The notes under the pieces: model-generated
Database searches by the model: none
What the model was told of the DNA's origin: nothing
What the model saw: the letters and a program-made list of their open reading frames with translations, nothing else
Translations under genes and position numbers: made by a program
Origin: Nannochloropsis oceanica
Taxonomy: Eukaryota; Sar; Eustigmatophyceae; Eustigmatales; Monodopsidaceae
Direction: 5' to 3'
NCBI GenBank assembly: GCA_004519485.1
Contig: CP038133.1
Span: 496,001-560,000 of the forward strand
Length of the DNA: 64,000 nucleotides
In this document: positions 9,620 through 20,652 of the stretch, piece after piece
Position numbering within the stretch: position 1 is the first letter of the stretch
Layout: every line of letters starts with the position of its first letter

Positions 9620-10609
9620 ATGGCGGGCGGGCACTTTCGCAGGCTGCTGCTCGTGGTCAAGCACACGCCGTATGAGATGTACTTGCAGATGAAGTCGCAA
9701 GGCAAGGCGCCTTTGGCATTGCGGTGGGAGCGGCTCAAGCATCGGCACCAGGTACACAAGGAATGCGTACAAGACCTGAGCGATTTACTGCGACGCATGG
9801 ACGTGGACTTCTCCATGGTGGGCCGGGAAGAATTGGACCGACAGCACCTCAAGAACGTGGATTTGGTAGTTGCTGTGGGTGGGGATGGCACGGCCCTTTC
9901 GTGCTCCCACTTTTTAGACGATACCATTCCGTTGCTGGGTGTGAACAGCGACCCCTCCCGGGATGACGAGAAGGCTACTACCAAGCGACTGGATGAACGC
10001 CGGAGTTTTGGAGCTTTATGTGCATGCACTGCCTCCAACATGTTTGAGGTGATACCGGATATCTTGCAAGGCCAGAACCAGGCCGTGCGGCGGACGCGCA
10101 TCCAAACCGTCGTGCGTGATGCCCTGAAAGAAACCAAACTCCCTCCCGCCTTAAACGACATCCTAGTCGCACACCCCAGCCCCGCGGCCGTGTCCCGTTT
10201 CCGACTTGGATTCCTCAATGATGTCGGGGATGAGACCTCGCATTTTAATGTCTGGTCGAGCGGGCTGTGGATTTCGACGGCCACAGGCTCGTCTGCAGCA
10301 ATGACGGCTGCGGGAGGGAATTTGATGGATCTGAATTCAAGTGAACTCCAGTATATGGTCCGAGAGCATCTACTCGAGGCTGGCGGGGAGCACTTGAAGA
10401 AGGAGGGGCATGGCATGCTTAAGCCGGGTAAGACCTTGCAGATGCGTTGGAATTCTCAGCATGGGTGCGTGTATGTGGATGGGGAACACGTCAGGCACAA
10501 CTTACAGTTGGGCGATACTGTTAGTTTATCGGCGGATGCACCTCCAGTGTGGGTGTTTGAAAAGCCAGGGGGACAGTCGTCTGTGGCATCCACTTTATCG
10601 TCTCCGTGA
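9620..10609 (+). CDS. NAD(H) kinase, NADK3/NADK2-like
   Basis: A single exon of 329 residues from an in-context ATG. It phosphorylates NAD(H) to NADP(H) with ATP. The kinase signature GGDGT is at residues 87-91 within LVVAVGGDGTALSCSHFL, followed by LLGVNSDP. The second half has NDILVAHPSPAAVSRFR and the glycine-rich SGLWISTATGSSAAM, which matches the plant NADK3/animal mitochondrial NADK2 branch more than the bacterial-type STPTGSTAY branch. No obvious targeting peptide is seen: the N-terminus MAGGHFRRLLLVVKHT goes straight into the first beta strand. Plant NADK3 prefers NADH and is peroxisomal; the C-terminus here (TLSSP) is not a classic peroxisomal signal, so location is left open. Confidence 0.9.
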   Translation: MAGGHFRRLLLVVKHTPYEMYLQMKSQGKAPLALRWERLKHRHQVHKECVQDLSDLLRRMDVDFSMVGREELDRQHLKNVDLVVAVGGDGTALSCSHFLDDTIPLLGVNSDPSRDDEKATTKRLDERRSFGALCACTASNMFEVIPDILQGQNQAVRRTRIQTVVRDALKETKLPPALNDILVAHPSPAAVSRFRLGFLNDVGDETSHFNVWSSGLWISTATGSSAAMTAAGGNLMDLNSSELQYMVREHLLEAGGEHLKKEGHGMLKPGKTLQMRWNSQHGCVYVDGEHVRHNLQLGDTVSLSADAPPVWVFEKPGGQSSVASTLSSP

Positions 10610-11329
10610 AGCACGGAAACAAGAGGGGCGACGGTCAGATGGAAAAGTGATTTTGATCGATAGAGGCGCAGATTTAGGAAAGGTGATGCTTTTTGGTGTG
10701 TAGAGGAAGCGGATGTATTTGCGTTAGAGAGTGTGCGGGTATGCATGTATTTGTGTCGTTTGGTTGTCAAGGTGAGGTTTGTAAGTGCGTGTCAGACTGG
10801 AACAATTTGTGACTGTAGCGTCGAAAGAGCAGAAGAAAAAGAAGAAGAGGAAGGAGTTTGATGAAGAATTTTTTCTCTGGGAAGGGAAAATGGGCGATTG
10901 GTAGTTTTCAGGGAGGAGAAAGGTTGCCAAAGGAGAGAATCGAGAAAGGAGTGCCAGGACTTAGCTTGCTATTGTTCCGAACTTATTGGTCTGACTTTAA
11001 TTGAGAGGATTATGCAAAGCACAGCAACAAGTGGGCATGGCTAGAGGAGAGATAGAGATTGAGTGAGTGGGTGAACGAGCAATAGAGAATGAACGCGTGT
11101 GTGAGAGTGTGTGTGTCAGAGAGAGATAGGAATGCTCGCTGCTTAAAGAGAGGACAATCTACAAAAAAAATTCGCTGAAATAAAAATAACTCTAGAATAA
11201 ACCAATACAATTGCATCCAAGTTACTTTTTGTTTTGTTGCTTTCCTCAACTTCTTTGTATCGGTACCCGCCTATGTCTATGTTGCTTTTGTGCATCTGTT
11301 TTGAATTTGAAATGGCTCTTAGTAATATA
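10610..11329. other. Intergenic between convergent 3' ends
   Basis: 3' UTRs of the NAD kinase gene (+) and LIN9-like gene (-). A short GT/GA-alternating patch lies at about 11095-11130. No gene seen. Confidence 0.5.
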
Positions 11330-13913
11330 TCACAAGTTAATCCCCCTGTCATGCTTCTCACCCCAGCTGCTATAATACCATCCCCCTCGGCTAGTCAACA
11401 GCTCATCTTTAAATAGACCAACAATACACTCAATGGTATCAACCAAACAGCGCTTTTCCTGAAGAAAAGCCTCCTCCTCCTCTTCCTCCTTCCCTTCATC
11501 CCCATCTTCCTCCTTCCTTTCCTCCTCACTGGAGTCCCTTCCAGCACCGTCTATCAGCACTAACTGCCGTTTCAGCTCCAGCAATGCCAACCCCATACAT
11601 TGTTCCACCTCCATCGCGCTTATCGGATGCATGGCAGCAGTAACAGTAGAAGCGCCTCCCTCCTCGTCGTCGTCGTCCGCCTCCTCGTCCTCCTCGTCCT
11701 CCTTGTCCTCCTTGTCCTCCTCCTTCTCCTCCTTCTCTTTCTCCACCTCCTCCTCCACCTCTTCCTCTTCGTCTTCCTCGTCCTCACTCTCGCCTTCATT
11801 GAACCTGCTTAAACATTTATGGCGCTCCTCCGCACACCGCCGGATCACCATTAGAAGGGTCGCTCCTGCCTCTATCACTCCTTGGACCAACCCCCCCTCC
11901 TCCAAAGTCACCTGCTTTTTACCACTTACAGCAGCAGCAGCAGCAGCAGCAGTATTAGTATAATTATTATCAGCATATTTACCGATTGATAAAGACAACA
12001 AATATCCGTACTTGGCAGCTATGTGTCGTTTGCATGCCTTCTGCCCCTCGGCCCGCGCGCCTTCCACCGTCTCTCGCACCACCCTTGAGACGAGCATTCC
12101 ATTATACAGCTGCAAGCAATACATCTCTCCCTCTGTTGATTGCTTATCAGCAACTACCTGCCGCTGGTGCTGCGTCAACTTCTGCAGGCCCTCAAGAGCG
12201 GAGGACAACAAGACATTTGTATGCTGCAACGCATCAATCGCCCGTGCATATTTCTGCTTGAAAGTAGAAGTAAATTCAAACCCCGACAAGTCAACCCTTG
12301 ACTGGCTCCCAGTTTTATATAAGAGCAATCCACCGCTGTTGCTGCCGCTGCTACCACTGCTACTGTTGTTGCTGCTGATGCTTTTGTCGTCGCCGCTGCT
12401 CCTCGACGGTGAGGCTGCTGACGTAGTTGCTGCTGCAACTTCTGCTTCTCCCTGCTGGTTGAGTTTTTGAAGCGCAGCCACCAAAATATCCTTCCGATCG
12501 AGCATTTTGAGGGTAAAAATCATTAGTTGCGCTTGTTGTTGCTGTTTTGGTACCTGCTGCTGCATATCGTTCTCGCTGTTTTCCATCCTCTCCTCTCCTT
12601 CCTCCTCCTGCTCCTCCATCTCCATAGTTCTCAAAGTAGCGGAGTGACGATGATGAAGCAGCAGCGAGGACAAATTAATGGGTGAAGGTAAGTGATGAAA
12701 CCCAGAAATACTAGCATGAATACTAATATCGTTATCTTGGAGCCGTTGTTTTCGGGAGGGCTCGCCAATCAACAAAAGAGAGGATGCCCCGTTAGAAGCT
12801 ATATCAGAGTCCTGACAAATTAGAGAGCTCAGCTCGGGTCGCTCAAATTGAACGCGGTACTGGCCTCTTTCGTAATCGCAAGTGAGAATGTGCCCACAAG
12901 CCAGTAGCTTTGCTTTCTCATGGTAGGCTGTCACCGCTTGTCCCACCACCAAGGGGGTAGGCACTTCGAAAGTGAATTCTGCATTTGGAAAAAGGAAGGA
13001 GTGGGAGATGAGAGGATGACTACATGATTAGCTAACAAATCACTATTTTAAAAAACATACCCGGAGGTGGCTCCACAATTCGCCCTTGCTGAATATCCCG
13101 CACCACCTGCCGATACTCCCTCAATCTCTGCCGCTCTTGCGTAAAGAGCGCCGGGCTCATTCGCCGACGTCTTCCAATAAATGCTCTAACCCTATTCCAT
13201 TCTGTGCGCGTCAATTTCTGCACGTGGCTAAGCCCTACAGCGTCTAAGCTCTCTTGAAATGTATTTTGATTGAAATAAGCTCGATCCACCGTTGAATAAA
13301 AGAATTCAGCCATTGCGAAGCGACGCAGCGCTGGCATGGACAGCGAATGTAGCAACATTGTAAGAGAGGTATTGTTGCTGGTCAGGCCCCAGCTGCTGCT
13401 GCTAGTGTCAAAAGTGGTAGATTCCCTTCCCCCGGACGAAGGAGGAGCACAATATAGGTGTTTCGGCGGCCTCAGCACACTGCCCCCACCACCGCCACTT
13501 TCGAGATTCGATAACTGGCGACCATCATGCTTGCCACTCATGGGCGAGGTCGAGCGTCCCCTTTTCTTTTTATTTGATCGCGACGGGCATGACAGTTGAG
13601 GAATCAAGGGAGCCATACGGGCGACAGGAGGCAGTGGAGGCGGGAGGTTTTGCTGCGTGGGCAAGGGCAAGTCATCATTGCGAGCCGCATAAGATGCAAA
13701 AGCCACGAGCGAATTTAAACCCCCTTCCCCATTACCTTCTCCTCTTCCTCCTTCAAGGGGGTCGTGCGCGAGGCGGTCCATGTCACAGAGATTGCTGCAA
13801 GATGGGGAGGTTGAGGATGCGAGCACAATGCACCAGCCAAGCCCCACAGGCTTGTCCGACGATGCAACGCGAATAAAGCCCCTGTATTGTGTGGTAGAGA
13901 GGGCATTGAACAT
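11330..13913 (-). CDS. LIN9/ALY (DIRP-domain) protein of the DREAM/MuvB complex
   Basis: Two exons, 13913..13061 and 12978..11330, give 833 residues; the intron phase (G|AA) fits. The end of exon 1 carries the DIRP domain: AEFFYSTVDRAYF, LTRTEWNRVRAFIGRRRRMSPALF and ERQRLREYRQVVRDIQQG. The start of exon 2 gives the following Tudor-like segment typical of LIN9/ALY: VPTPLVVGQAVTAYH and YRVQFERPELSSL. LIN9 is a nuclear scaffold of MuvB/DREAM complexes that control cell-cycle genes together with E2F and Myb proteins. The rest is low complexity: a Ser/Gly-rich middle, an Ala run, and a long Glu/Asp run (about 11670-11800). In the C-terminal half LQHTNVLLSSALEGLQKL resembles the conserved coiled-coil region of LIN9. 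The N-terminal start is uncertain; the called ATG is the first in the open frame. Confidence 0.85.
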
Positions 13914-14208
13914 TCAGCCAAACCAAATGAGCAAGGCAAGCAGATGTACATATCGAGGAGGGCTGAGGCCATGCCCCACTAATTACCGATTCCATCCATC
14001 TCTCCATCTTACCTATTGCCTCGATGATACACACAAAATCGGGCGACAAAAGAAGGCGAAAAATACAGGAGAGCTACGCGCCTTGATCAAGACGGCAGCG
14101 TTTGCTTATATTTGGCTTCTTGTGTGAGCCTTCCTGACCGAAGCAGCACCCACCCACCCACACCCACCATCATCATCTCCGCTCTACCAACACAAGACAG
14201 CCGCAACC
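13914..14208. promoter_or_regulatory. Divergent promoter region, LIN9-like / adenylosuccinate lyase
   Basis: A 295-bp head-to-head spacer that must hold both promoters. I see a CA-rich 5' leader (CACCCACCCACACCCACC) before the ADSL ATG but no confident TATA box. Confidence 0.35.
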
Positions 14209-15672
14209 ATGGCGGGGGAAGAGGAATTTGTGCGGGAGACGAGCATGTATGAGCATCCCTTGGTGAAGCGGTACGCTACCAAGGAAATGAGCTACATTTG
14301 GTCCCCAGAGAAGAAGTTTTCCACCTGGCGTCGGCTTTGGATTGCGCTTGCCAAGGCCGAGAAGGAGTTGGGCATCGATATAACAGACGAGCAGATCGCG
14401 CAGATGGAGGCGCATATCACGGACATTGATTTTGACCGGGCCGAAAAGAAGGAAAAGGAGACGCGGCACGACGTGATGGCGCACGTGTACACCTATGGAG
14501 AATCCGCCCCGGCAGCGCAGGGCATCATCCACATGGGTGCCACGAGTTGCTTTGTCGGGGATAACACGGACATTATCCAGCTTAAGGAAGGTATGGAGCT
14601 GCTGAAGCGCAAGCTCGTAAAACTTTTGGCACAGATGAAGACGTTCGCCGTTGAGCAACGTGCGCATGCCACCTTGGGGTTTACTCATTACCAGGCTGCG
14701 CAGCTGACGACGGTGGGGAAGCGCATGACTCTGTACATGCAAGATTTCTTGATTGACCTAGAGCATTTGGAACGCGAGATCGCCACATTGCCAATGCGTG
14801 GGCTTAAGGGCACGACAGGCACACAGGCCACATTTTTGGAGCTTTTTGAGGGGGACCACGAGAAGGTAAAGGAATGCAATCGCAAGGTGTGTGAGTACCT
14901 GGGCTTCGATAAGTGGGTAGCTGTGTCCGGGCAGACCTACACGCGAAAAATTGATTATCACATTATGTCCGTCTTGTCTGGGGTCGCGCAATCCGCCTAT
15001 AAGATGTGCGGAGATATTAGGTTGCTGGCTAACCTGAAGGAGATCGAGGAGCCTTTTGGGAAGGACCAGATCGGGTCAAGCGCCATGGCGTACAAGCGTA
15101 ACCCTATGCGATCCGAACGTGTCTGTTCTTTGGCTCGATATGTGATGGGGTTGCCGGCGGCAGCGGCGCAGACACATGCCACGCAATGGTTTGAGCGGAC
15201 ATTGGATGACTCGTCTATTCGAAGGATTATCTTGCCGGAGGCCTTTTTAGCCGTTGATGTGATTTTGAATATTGTCGCTAATGTCACTGATGGGTTGCAG
15301 GTCTGGCCGCAAGTGATAAGGGCGCATGTTATGGCCGAATTGCCGTTCATGGCGACGGAGAAGATCTTGATGGCTTGTTGTAAGAAGGGAGGGGATCGAC
15401 AGGCGCTTCATCATGCGATTAGGGAGCACAGTATGGACGCGGGGAAGGTGGTCAAGGCGGAGGGGAAGCCGAATGATTTGTTGGAGCGTATTCGGTTGGA
15501 CCCGCTTTTTAAGAATATTCATGATGAATTAGATGAGCTGGTGGACCCCATGCTTTTCGTGGGGCGGGCGCCTGAGCAGGTCGATGAGTTTATGAGTGAG
15601 GAGATTGACCCGGTGTTGGCCAAGCATAAAGATTTGCTGGCCGTGGAGAATAAGGATGGGGTGAGTGTTTAA
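14209..15672 (+). CDS. ADSL: Adenylosuccinate lyase
   Basis: A single exon of 487 residues; the ATG is in good context (AACCATGG). It catalyses two steps of AMP synthesis: fumarate release from SAICAR and from adenylosuccinate. Family signatures are HMGATSCFVGDNTD (the substrate His region), GFTHYQAAQLTTVGKR, TTGTQATFLELFEGD, and the fumarase/aspartase-superfamily loop GSSAMAYKRNP (about residues 289-299), followed by ERTLDDSSIRRIILPEAFLAVD. The sequence and length are those of the animal/fungal ADSL type rather than the shorter bacterial PurB. No targeting leader is seen, so it is likely cytosolic. Confidence 0.95.
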   Translation: MAGEEEFVRETSMYEHPLVKRYATKEMSYIWSPEKKFSTWRRLWIALAKAEKELGIDITDEQIAQMEAHITDIDFDRAEKKEKETRHDVMAHVYTYGESAPAAQGIIHMGATSCFVGDNTDIIQLKEGMELLKRKLVKLLAQMKTFAVEQRAHATLGFTHYQAAQLTTVGKRMTLYMQDFLIDLEHLEREIATLPMRGLKGTTGTQATFLELFEGDHEKVKECNRKVCEYLGFDKWVAVSGQTYTRKIDYHIMSVLSGVAQSAYKMCGDIRLLANLKEIEEPFGKDQIGSSAMAYKRNPMRSERVCSLARYVMGLPAAAAQTHATQWFERTLDDSSIRRIILPEAFLAVDVILNIVANVTDGLQVWPQVIRAHVMAELPFMATEKILMACCKKGGDRQALHHAIREHSMDAGKVVKAEGKPNDLLERIRLDPLFKNIHDELDELVDPMLFVGRAPEQVDEFMSEEIDPVLAKHKDLLAVENKDGVSV

Positions 15673-16100
15673 AAAAAAAGGTTTAAGTCTGTGTGTAGTA
15701 TGGGAAGACGTGGCACAGGATAGGACAAGGGAGAGAGGGGGGCGAGTGGGGGACTGGGAAGGAGAGTAATACTGAGGTGTCGTTGTTTTGAAAAGACCCA
15801 GGGCTAGGGAACGAGCACCATCAGGGGAACGCATCGGGGCATCTCTATTTGGACCTGCATGGTTGCTCTTGAGGACGCCCCAAAGAGGAGAGAAACTGGT
15901 CGCGAAGCGAATCGAAGTACAACGAGGAAGATAAAAGTTAAATATAGGATTAACGGGAAGAAAAAGAAAAAGCAGCAGTCCTTATCGCGTTTTTTGGTAA
16001 ACAAGTGAAGTGTCGCACTCACTCATCTCCCTACAATACTACCACACGTACGTACTTGTTAAATTGTTTGGGGTTTCTCTCACCAGTTCATCTTGTCTCT
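15673..16100. other. Intergenic, 3' regions of ADSL and CDK genes
   Basis: Convergent 3' UTRs. An A-rich run follows the ADSL stop directly (15672-15681). No gene seen. Confidence 0.5.
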
Positions 16101-16539
16101 TTACTTGCTCTCGACTTCAGACGCGTCTTCTCCATCCTTTTTCATTAGCGCTTGCTGTTCTTTCCCAGGAGGAGGAGCAGCAGCGGTAGGAGGAGCAGGG
16201 GCGTCAGAGTCTCGAGGAGGTGGGGCTGCAGCATTGGACGCGGCTGTCGTCGTCACAGCCAGCTTCGGAGGAGTCTTCCCGGAGGATGAGAAAGAAGCAG
16301 TGTCAGACGAAGATGACGAGGACGAGGACGAAGAAGACGTGGAGGAAGCGCTCGAGGAAGAGGAGGAGGAGGAAGAGGTCGACGAATCCGACGAATAAGA
16401 GGACGTGGATGAGACACTGCGGCTTCTCGATCGACTCCCCTTCCCCTCTCGTCCTTCCCCCCGTCCTCCTCTTCCTCCTCCTCCTCTTCCCTTCGTCTCA
16501 TATTCCATCCCCCTCCTCCCCTCCTTGCGTGTCCTCTCC

Positions 16540-19500
16540 TCACTCCTTCTCCGATCCCCCCCCCCCCCCCCGTCGTCGTCGTCCTTCTTCTCCTCGTACA
16601 CTTCCTCCTCCATGCCTGCCATCAGCAGAGCGCCACCCGCTCCCACCCCGTCCCCTATCTCGACTCCGAGATAGTTCCCCTCGTCGTCGGCTACCACCAG
16701 TTCCAGAAGTTCTAAACTCGCTACGGATGCTGTGACGCTGCGGACTGCGGCTGCGACTCCGGCTACGACTCCTCCTCCTTTTTCTCGACGACGATGACGG
16801 CGTTCCGTACTTGGCAACATGGGAAGAGAGCGGAGGGGAGGAGCGTCGGCTGAGGCCTGAACGGCTCTCATGGGGACGACTGCGGCTTCGACTCCGCTCA
16901 CGCTCCCGCCGACTCCTACCACTGCCGCCTCGCGAGTCTCTCTCATGGTCGCGACGCCGCTGTTTCTCGTCCCCAGGAGATCTATCTTTCTCTTTTTCTT
17001 TTTGCTTCTCGATCCGCCTCTTCTCCCATTGCCGCTTCCTCTCGGCTTCTTGATCTTGCGCTCGTCCCCGCACAACATCGCGTTCTAGCGCCCGCTCGCG
17101 TTCCTTATCTCGTTCTCGTTCGCGCAACCTTTCTTTCCATTTCTCCTCCGCCTCCGCCAGTGCCGCAGCTCTAGCCGCTGCTGTTGCTGCTGCTTGCTCC
17201 TCCTGCTCCCGTTCCCGACGATGCCGCGGATGGCTTTTCTTTTCGTCTTGACGCTCCCTCTCGCATTCCCGCTCCTTCCGCCGCTCCCCACCATCATCAC
17301 GCCGCTCTTTGCTCCGCCGACCAGAGGAAGAAGGAGCGGTCCCTGCAGATGGTCGGCGACTCTCCCTACTCCGTCCCCTATCCCGTTCCGGGTGCTCAGC
17401 AAGGCGACTGCTGCTGCCCTCACCGTAAACCTTCGACCGCCCACTCCCATTCACACTCCTACGGGCACCACCATCGGCCGACTGTCGATACGTCTTCTTC
17501 CCTCTCTTGTCGTCTCCCGCAGGACCTGCGACGCGACCTTTCTCCTCCTTCACCTCACCGCTCGACAAATGGGCCAAGACCTCCTCCCTTCGTCTTAGTT
17601 CTCTGTCAGACAAAGACTTGGAACTACCGCCTATTCTCCTACTGCTACTGCTTCCTCCCTCTCTCCTGTCCCTGTCCTCCCTCCCCTCGCTCTCTCTCCG
17701 CCGCTTCCGGTGACCGCCGTCTTCCCTACTCTTCTCCTTCTCTTCCTCCATCCTTTCTTCGCCTCTATCCCTATCGGACCCATTTCGCCGCCGGGAGCTG
17801 CCACGGCATTCGCCCGGCATGCCTCCCCCCTCCCGAGAAGGCGCATATGGCCTGTCACCCTTCTCCCTTTCTCTCTCTTTGTCTGGCGGCAGTGGTGGCG
17901 GAGGTGGAGGGGAAGGAGGACGACGAGAATGGTTGCTGTAGTGCTCGTCGTCTCCGTCGGAGATATCCATGTCTTGGTCTTCATTGGGAGAGTGGGCGGG
18001 AGCGGGGGGTTGTTGAGAGGAAGGGTAGGGGTGAGTGCTACTTGACCCGCCGGTGCTGGTGCTGCTGCGGTGGGCACCGGCTATAGTGGCCGAGGCCTGA
18101 GACATGTCTCCCCTTTTGACGGCTTCAGCAGCAGCAGCTTCCGCCTGTTGCTGCTGCTTCTTCTCGCGCTTCACCTTCTTCGTCTCAAATTCATGGTAGG
18201 ACTGATGGTCGCCTGCGAGCTTGGGCAACAGGTGAGGGTCGGCCACTGCGCTGCCCGCCGCATCGTTCATAAAGTATAAATTATTCAGCGCCCCCTTGGC
18301 TGTGAGCCGCTGCCGAGGATCCAAAACCAAGAGCCGCTGGACGAGATCGAAGGCATTCCCGAGCACATGCCTGTACTTGGCGTCGAATTGCGACGGCTTG
18401 TGGTCAGGACACTCCAGCGTGCTCCCCAGGGCCTTCATCCGGACGAATGCCTCCGGTCTCGGCGTGCCCAGCAGCCCATAGATCATCCCCAGCAGTTCCA
18501 CCTCGCTCGAGGCCGGAAACAACGGCCGGCCTTGAATAAGCTCGACAATGATACAGCCCAAGCTCCACATATCCACGGCAGTGTCGTAATTCGGGTTGCC
18601 ATACAGCAGCTCCGGAGCGCGGTACCAAAGCGTCACCACTTTAGTGGTCAAGTGCGGCATCTCCTCCCGATCGTGTTGGGAGAAATCCAAAGAACGAGCT
18701 AGGCCAAAATCGGCAAGTTTCAAATCGTGAAGGTTGCTGACGAGGATGTTGCTGCATTTCAGGTCGCGGTGCACGAGCTCCCGTTCATGCATGTGGTTAA
18801 GCCCGTCCAGGATTTGCTTGACGAGGCATTTGATGCGAGCCTCGGTCAGAGGTATCTGAAAGTAGAGAAAGGGAAGAAAAGAGAGAGATAAAGGGAGGGG
18901 TGGGTGGGATTGAACTCAGGGCGGAGGAGTGGGAGGGGGGAAGTAAAAATGCGACTGTGGAAGAAGAGAGTCAGGGGGGAGGGAGGAAGCCGAACCTTGG
19001 CATCAATCAGCCCCGCCAAATCATGGTCCACATACTCCATCACCAGGTAGATATGGCCCATGCGCAGGTTCACCCCTCCACTACCCGCTTCTCCGTTGGT
19101 CTTGCCGCGCCTTCCTCCGCTGGTGCTGCTCCCGGAGAAGCGCGTCTTCAGGCTGCCGTCGTCCATTTCGTCCTTGTCCCGAACTGCATCCGCGAAAAAG
19201 AATGGGCAGGGAAAAGATATTAGTGGTGATAAGAATATGGCTAGAAACAGCAACTTCTTTGTCTGTCCCTTTCACTACTCTGGGAGCGACACGTACATTC
19301 CCAGCGAGAACACTTGGAGGTGACCACGTCGATGAGCTTGACAATATTGGGATGCCTCATCTGCTTCAAAATCTTGATCTCACGCGTCACAGTCGGCGGA
19401 AGCTGACAGTCTCCTTGGAGGAGCAGCTTTTTGATGGCCACCTTGTGGTTATTTACCTTGTCAAAGCCGCTGAAGACGCGACTGTGTGGTAAGGGAAGAA

Positions 19501-19747
19501 ATGGAGGAGGAAGGCATGGTAAACAAACGGCGTTTGCATCATAAGCCAGACATGCCCCGAAGACATCAACCCATGAGTAGAATTCGTTAAGCATCACATA
19601 CCCATATGTCCCCTCCCCAATAGTTTCGGTGCGATTGAAATTGCTTATCGTCCGCGTGCCCCAGGTCGTCGACGAGGACGAGGAGGGCGACGAGACGGTA
19701 CCAGAGGCATTACCCAGGCTACCTCCAGCTACAGGCCCGCCTGCCAT
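16540..19747 (-). CDS. CDK12/CDKC-like cyclin-dependent kinase with RS-rich tail
   Basis: Four exons: 19747..19602, 19481..19297, 19183..18996 and 18855..16540 (944 residues as read). Splice phases agree and restore the kinase: glycine loop IGEGTYGRVFSGF, VAIKK lysine, PTVTREIKIL in place of PITAIRE, YLVMEYVDHDLAGL, HRDLKCSN, DFGLA, TKVVTLWYRAPELLYG and DMWSLGCI. CDK12/13 and plant CDKC phosphorylate the RNA polymerase II tail and work with K/T-type cyclins. Exon 3 holds a Gly/Ser-rich insert (about 35 residues) between VVTSK and the hinge. After the kinase domain lie about 500 residues rich in Arg, Glu and Ser with SRSRSR blocks and a central helical REREREK region, as in splicing-linked CDKs. 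The called stop comes directly after a 16-base G run (minus strand); the neighbouring frame stays open to 16101 and continues the same composition, so the true C-terminus is probably about 145 residues longer. Confidence 0.9.
16556..16571. repeat. 16-base C homopolymer in the CDK tail
   Basis: An uninterrupted C run (G run in the gene). Upstream of it the kinase frame reads EEGRRRRGGG; downstream that frame stops within a few codons, whereas another frame continues through DRRRSEERTRK and SRSRSRSVSS to TAA at 16101. A miscounted base here would explain the switch. Confidence 0.85.
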
Positions 19748-20652
19748 GGCTCTTGCCGTTTCAAGACTTTGCGCTTACCACTGAAGGTGCAGCGTATGTG
19801 TCTGAGAAGGACGAGGCTGTAGCTGTGTGGGTGGGTGGACCTTGGGTTGAGCAGGACGACCAACAGAAGAAAAGAAAAAAAAGAGCAAGGAAGAGGAGGC
19901 GCACCCCTGACGACGACATTTATGCAGTGCATGAAGAGGACGGATAAGCTAACGGGGGGCGTGTGTGTGTGTGTCATGGCGATTCGTTATGCAAAATTGG
20001 TTTCCAAGAAGAAGGAGGTGATGGTTCGAGAGCGAGGGTCCTCGGAGGAGTCCTCGACATTCCCGAGACGCATGTGGCCTCGTAAAGGGCTGAAGCTGCC
20101 CTCAGCCAGGCTGGCACACGTGAACCATTTTCCCATAGACGTGTAAAATACGATGATACTTGATAGCACTATTTGCAAACTAAAATTAGGGCTTGCATTG
20201 GTCTCTCTGACCAGGGAAACCACGTACAAAGAGGGACAGAGCTTTAGACAGGAGGTTGACATATGGCACAAATTTTATTCGACCCAAGGGTTGGCCCCAC
20301 CTTGACGATGCTGCTGAAATGGATTTTGAATTGTTAGCAATTGTGGTGAGTGCGAGGCTGGGAAAGGCCCGGATGCTAGAGTGTCAGGAATTTGAAAAGG
20401 AGGAAGGAGGAAGGAACGGGGGGTAGCACACAGATCCAACCTCGATCGATGTCCTCAAGGATGGCGTTTTCCTTCTATCTTTGATTTTTAAACTGCATTT
20501 GGTCTTTGGATACATCGACAAAACTTTCACCTCACAAATAAATGTCCCTACTCCTACACGACTGAATACAAAACGCCTACGCAAAAAGCCCTACAATTTC
20601 TTCTACAATTGCATAAATACCCCTCTCGCTCCCATCACATTATATACCCCAC
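19748..20652. other. Intergenic between CDK 5' end and DGAT2 3' end
   Basis: About 900 bp with no supported gene. Holds the CDK promoter and DGAT2 3' UTR. A short (GT)n run is at about 19963-19975. Short open frames on both strands lack domain features. Confidence 0.5.

Noticed and set aside
9592-10416. A 274-codon minus-strand frame
   Set aside because: Antisense shadow of the NAD kinase gene, which has clear family motifs on the plus strand.
17184-18086. A 300-codon plus-strand frame
   Set aside because: Antisense to the Arg/Ser/Glu-rich tail of the CDK gene; composition explains the open frame.
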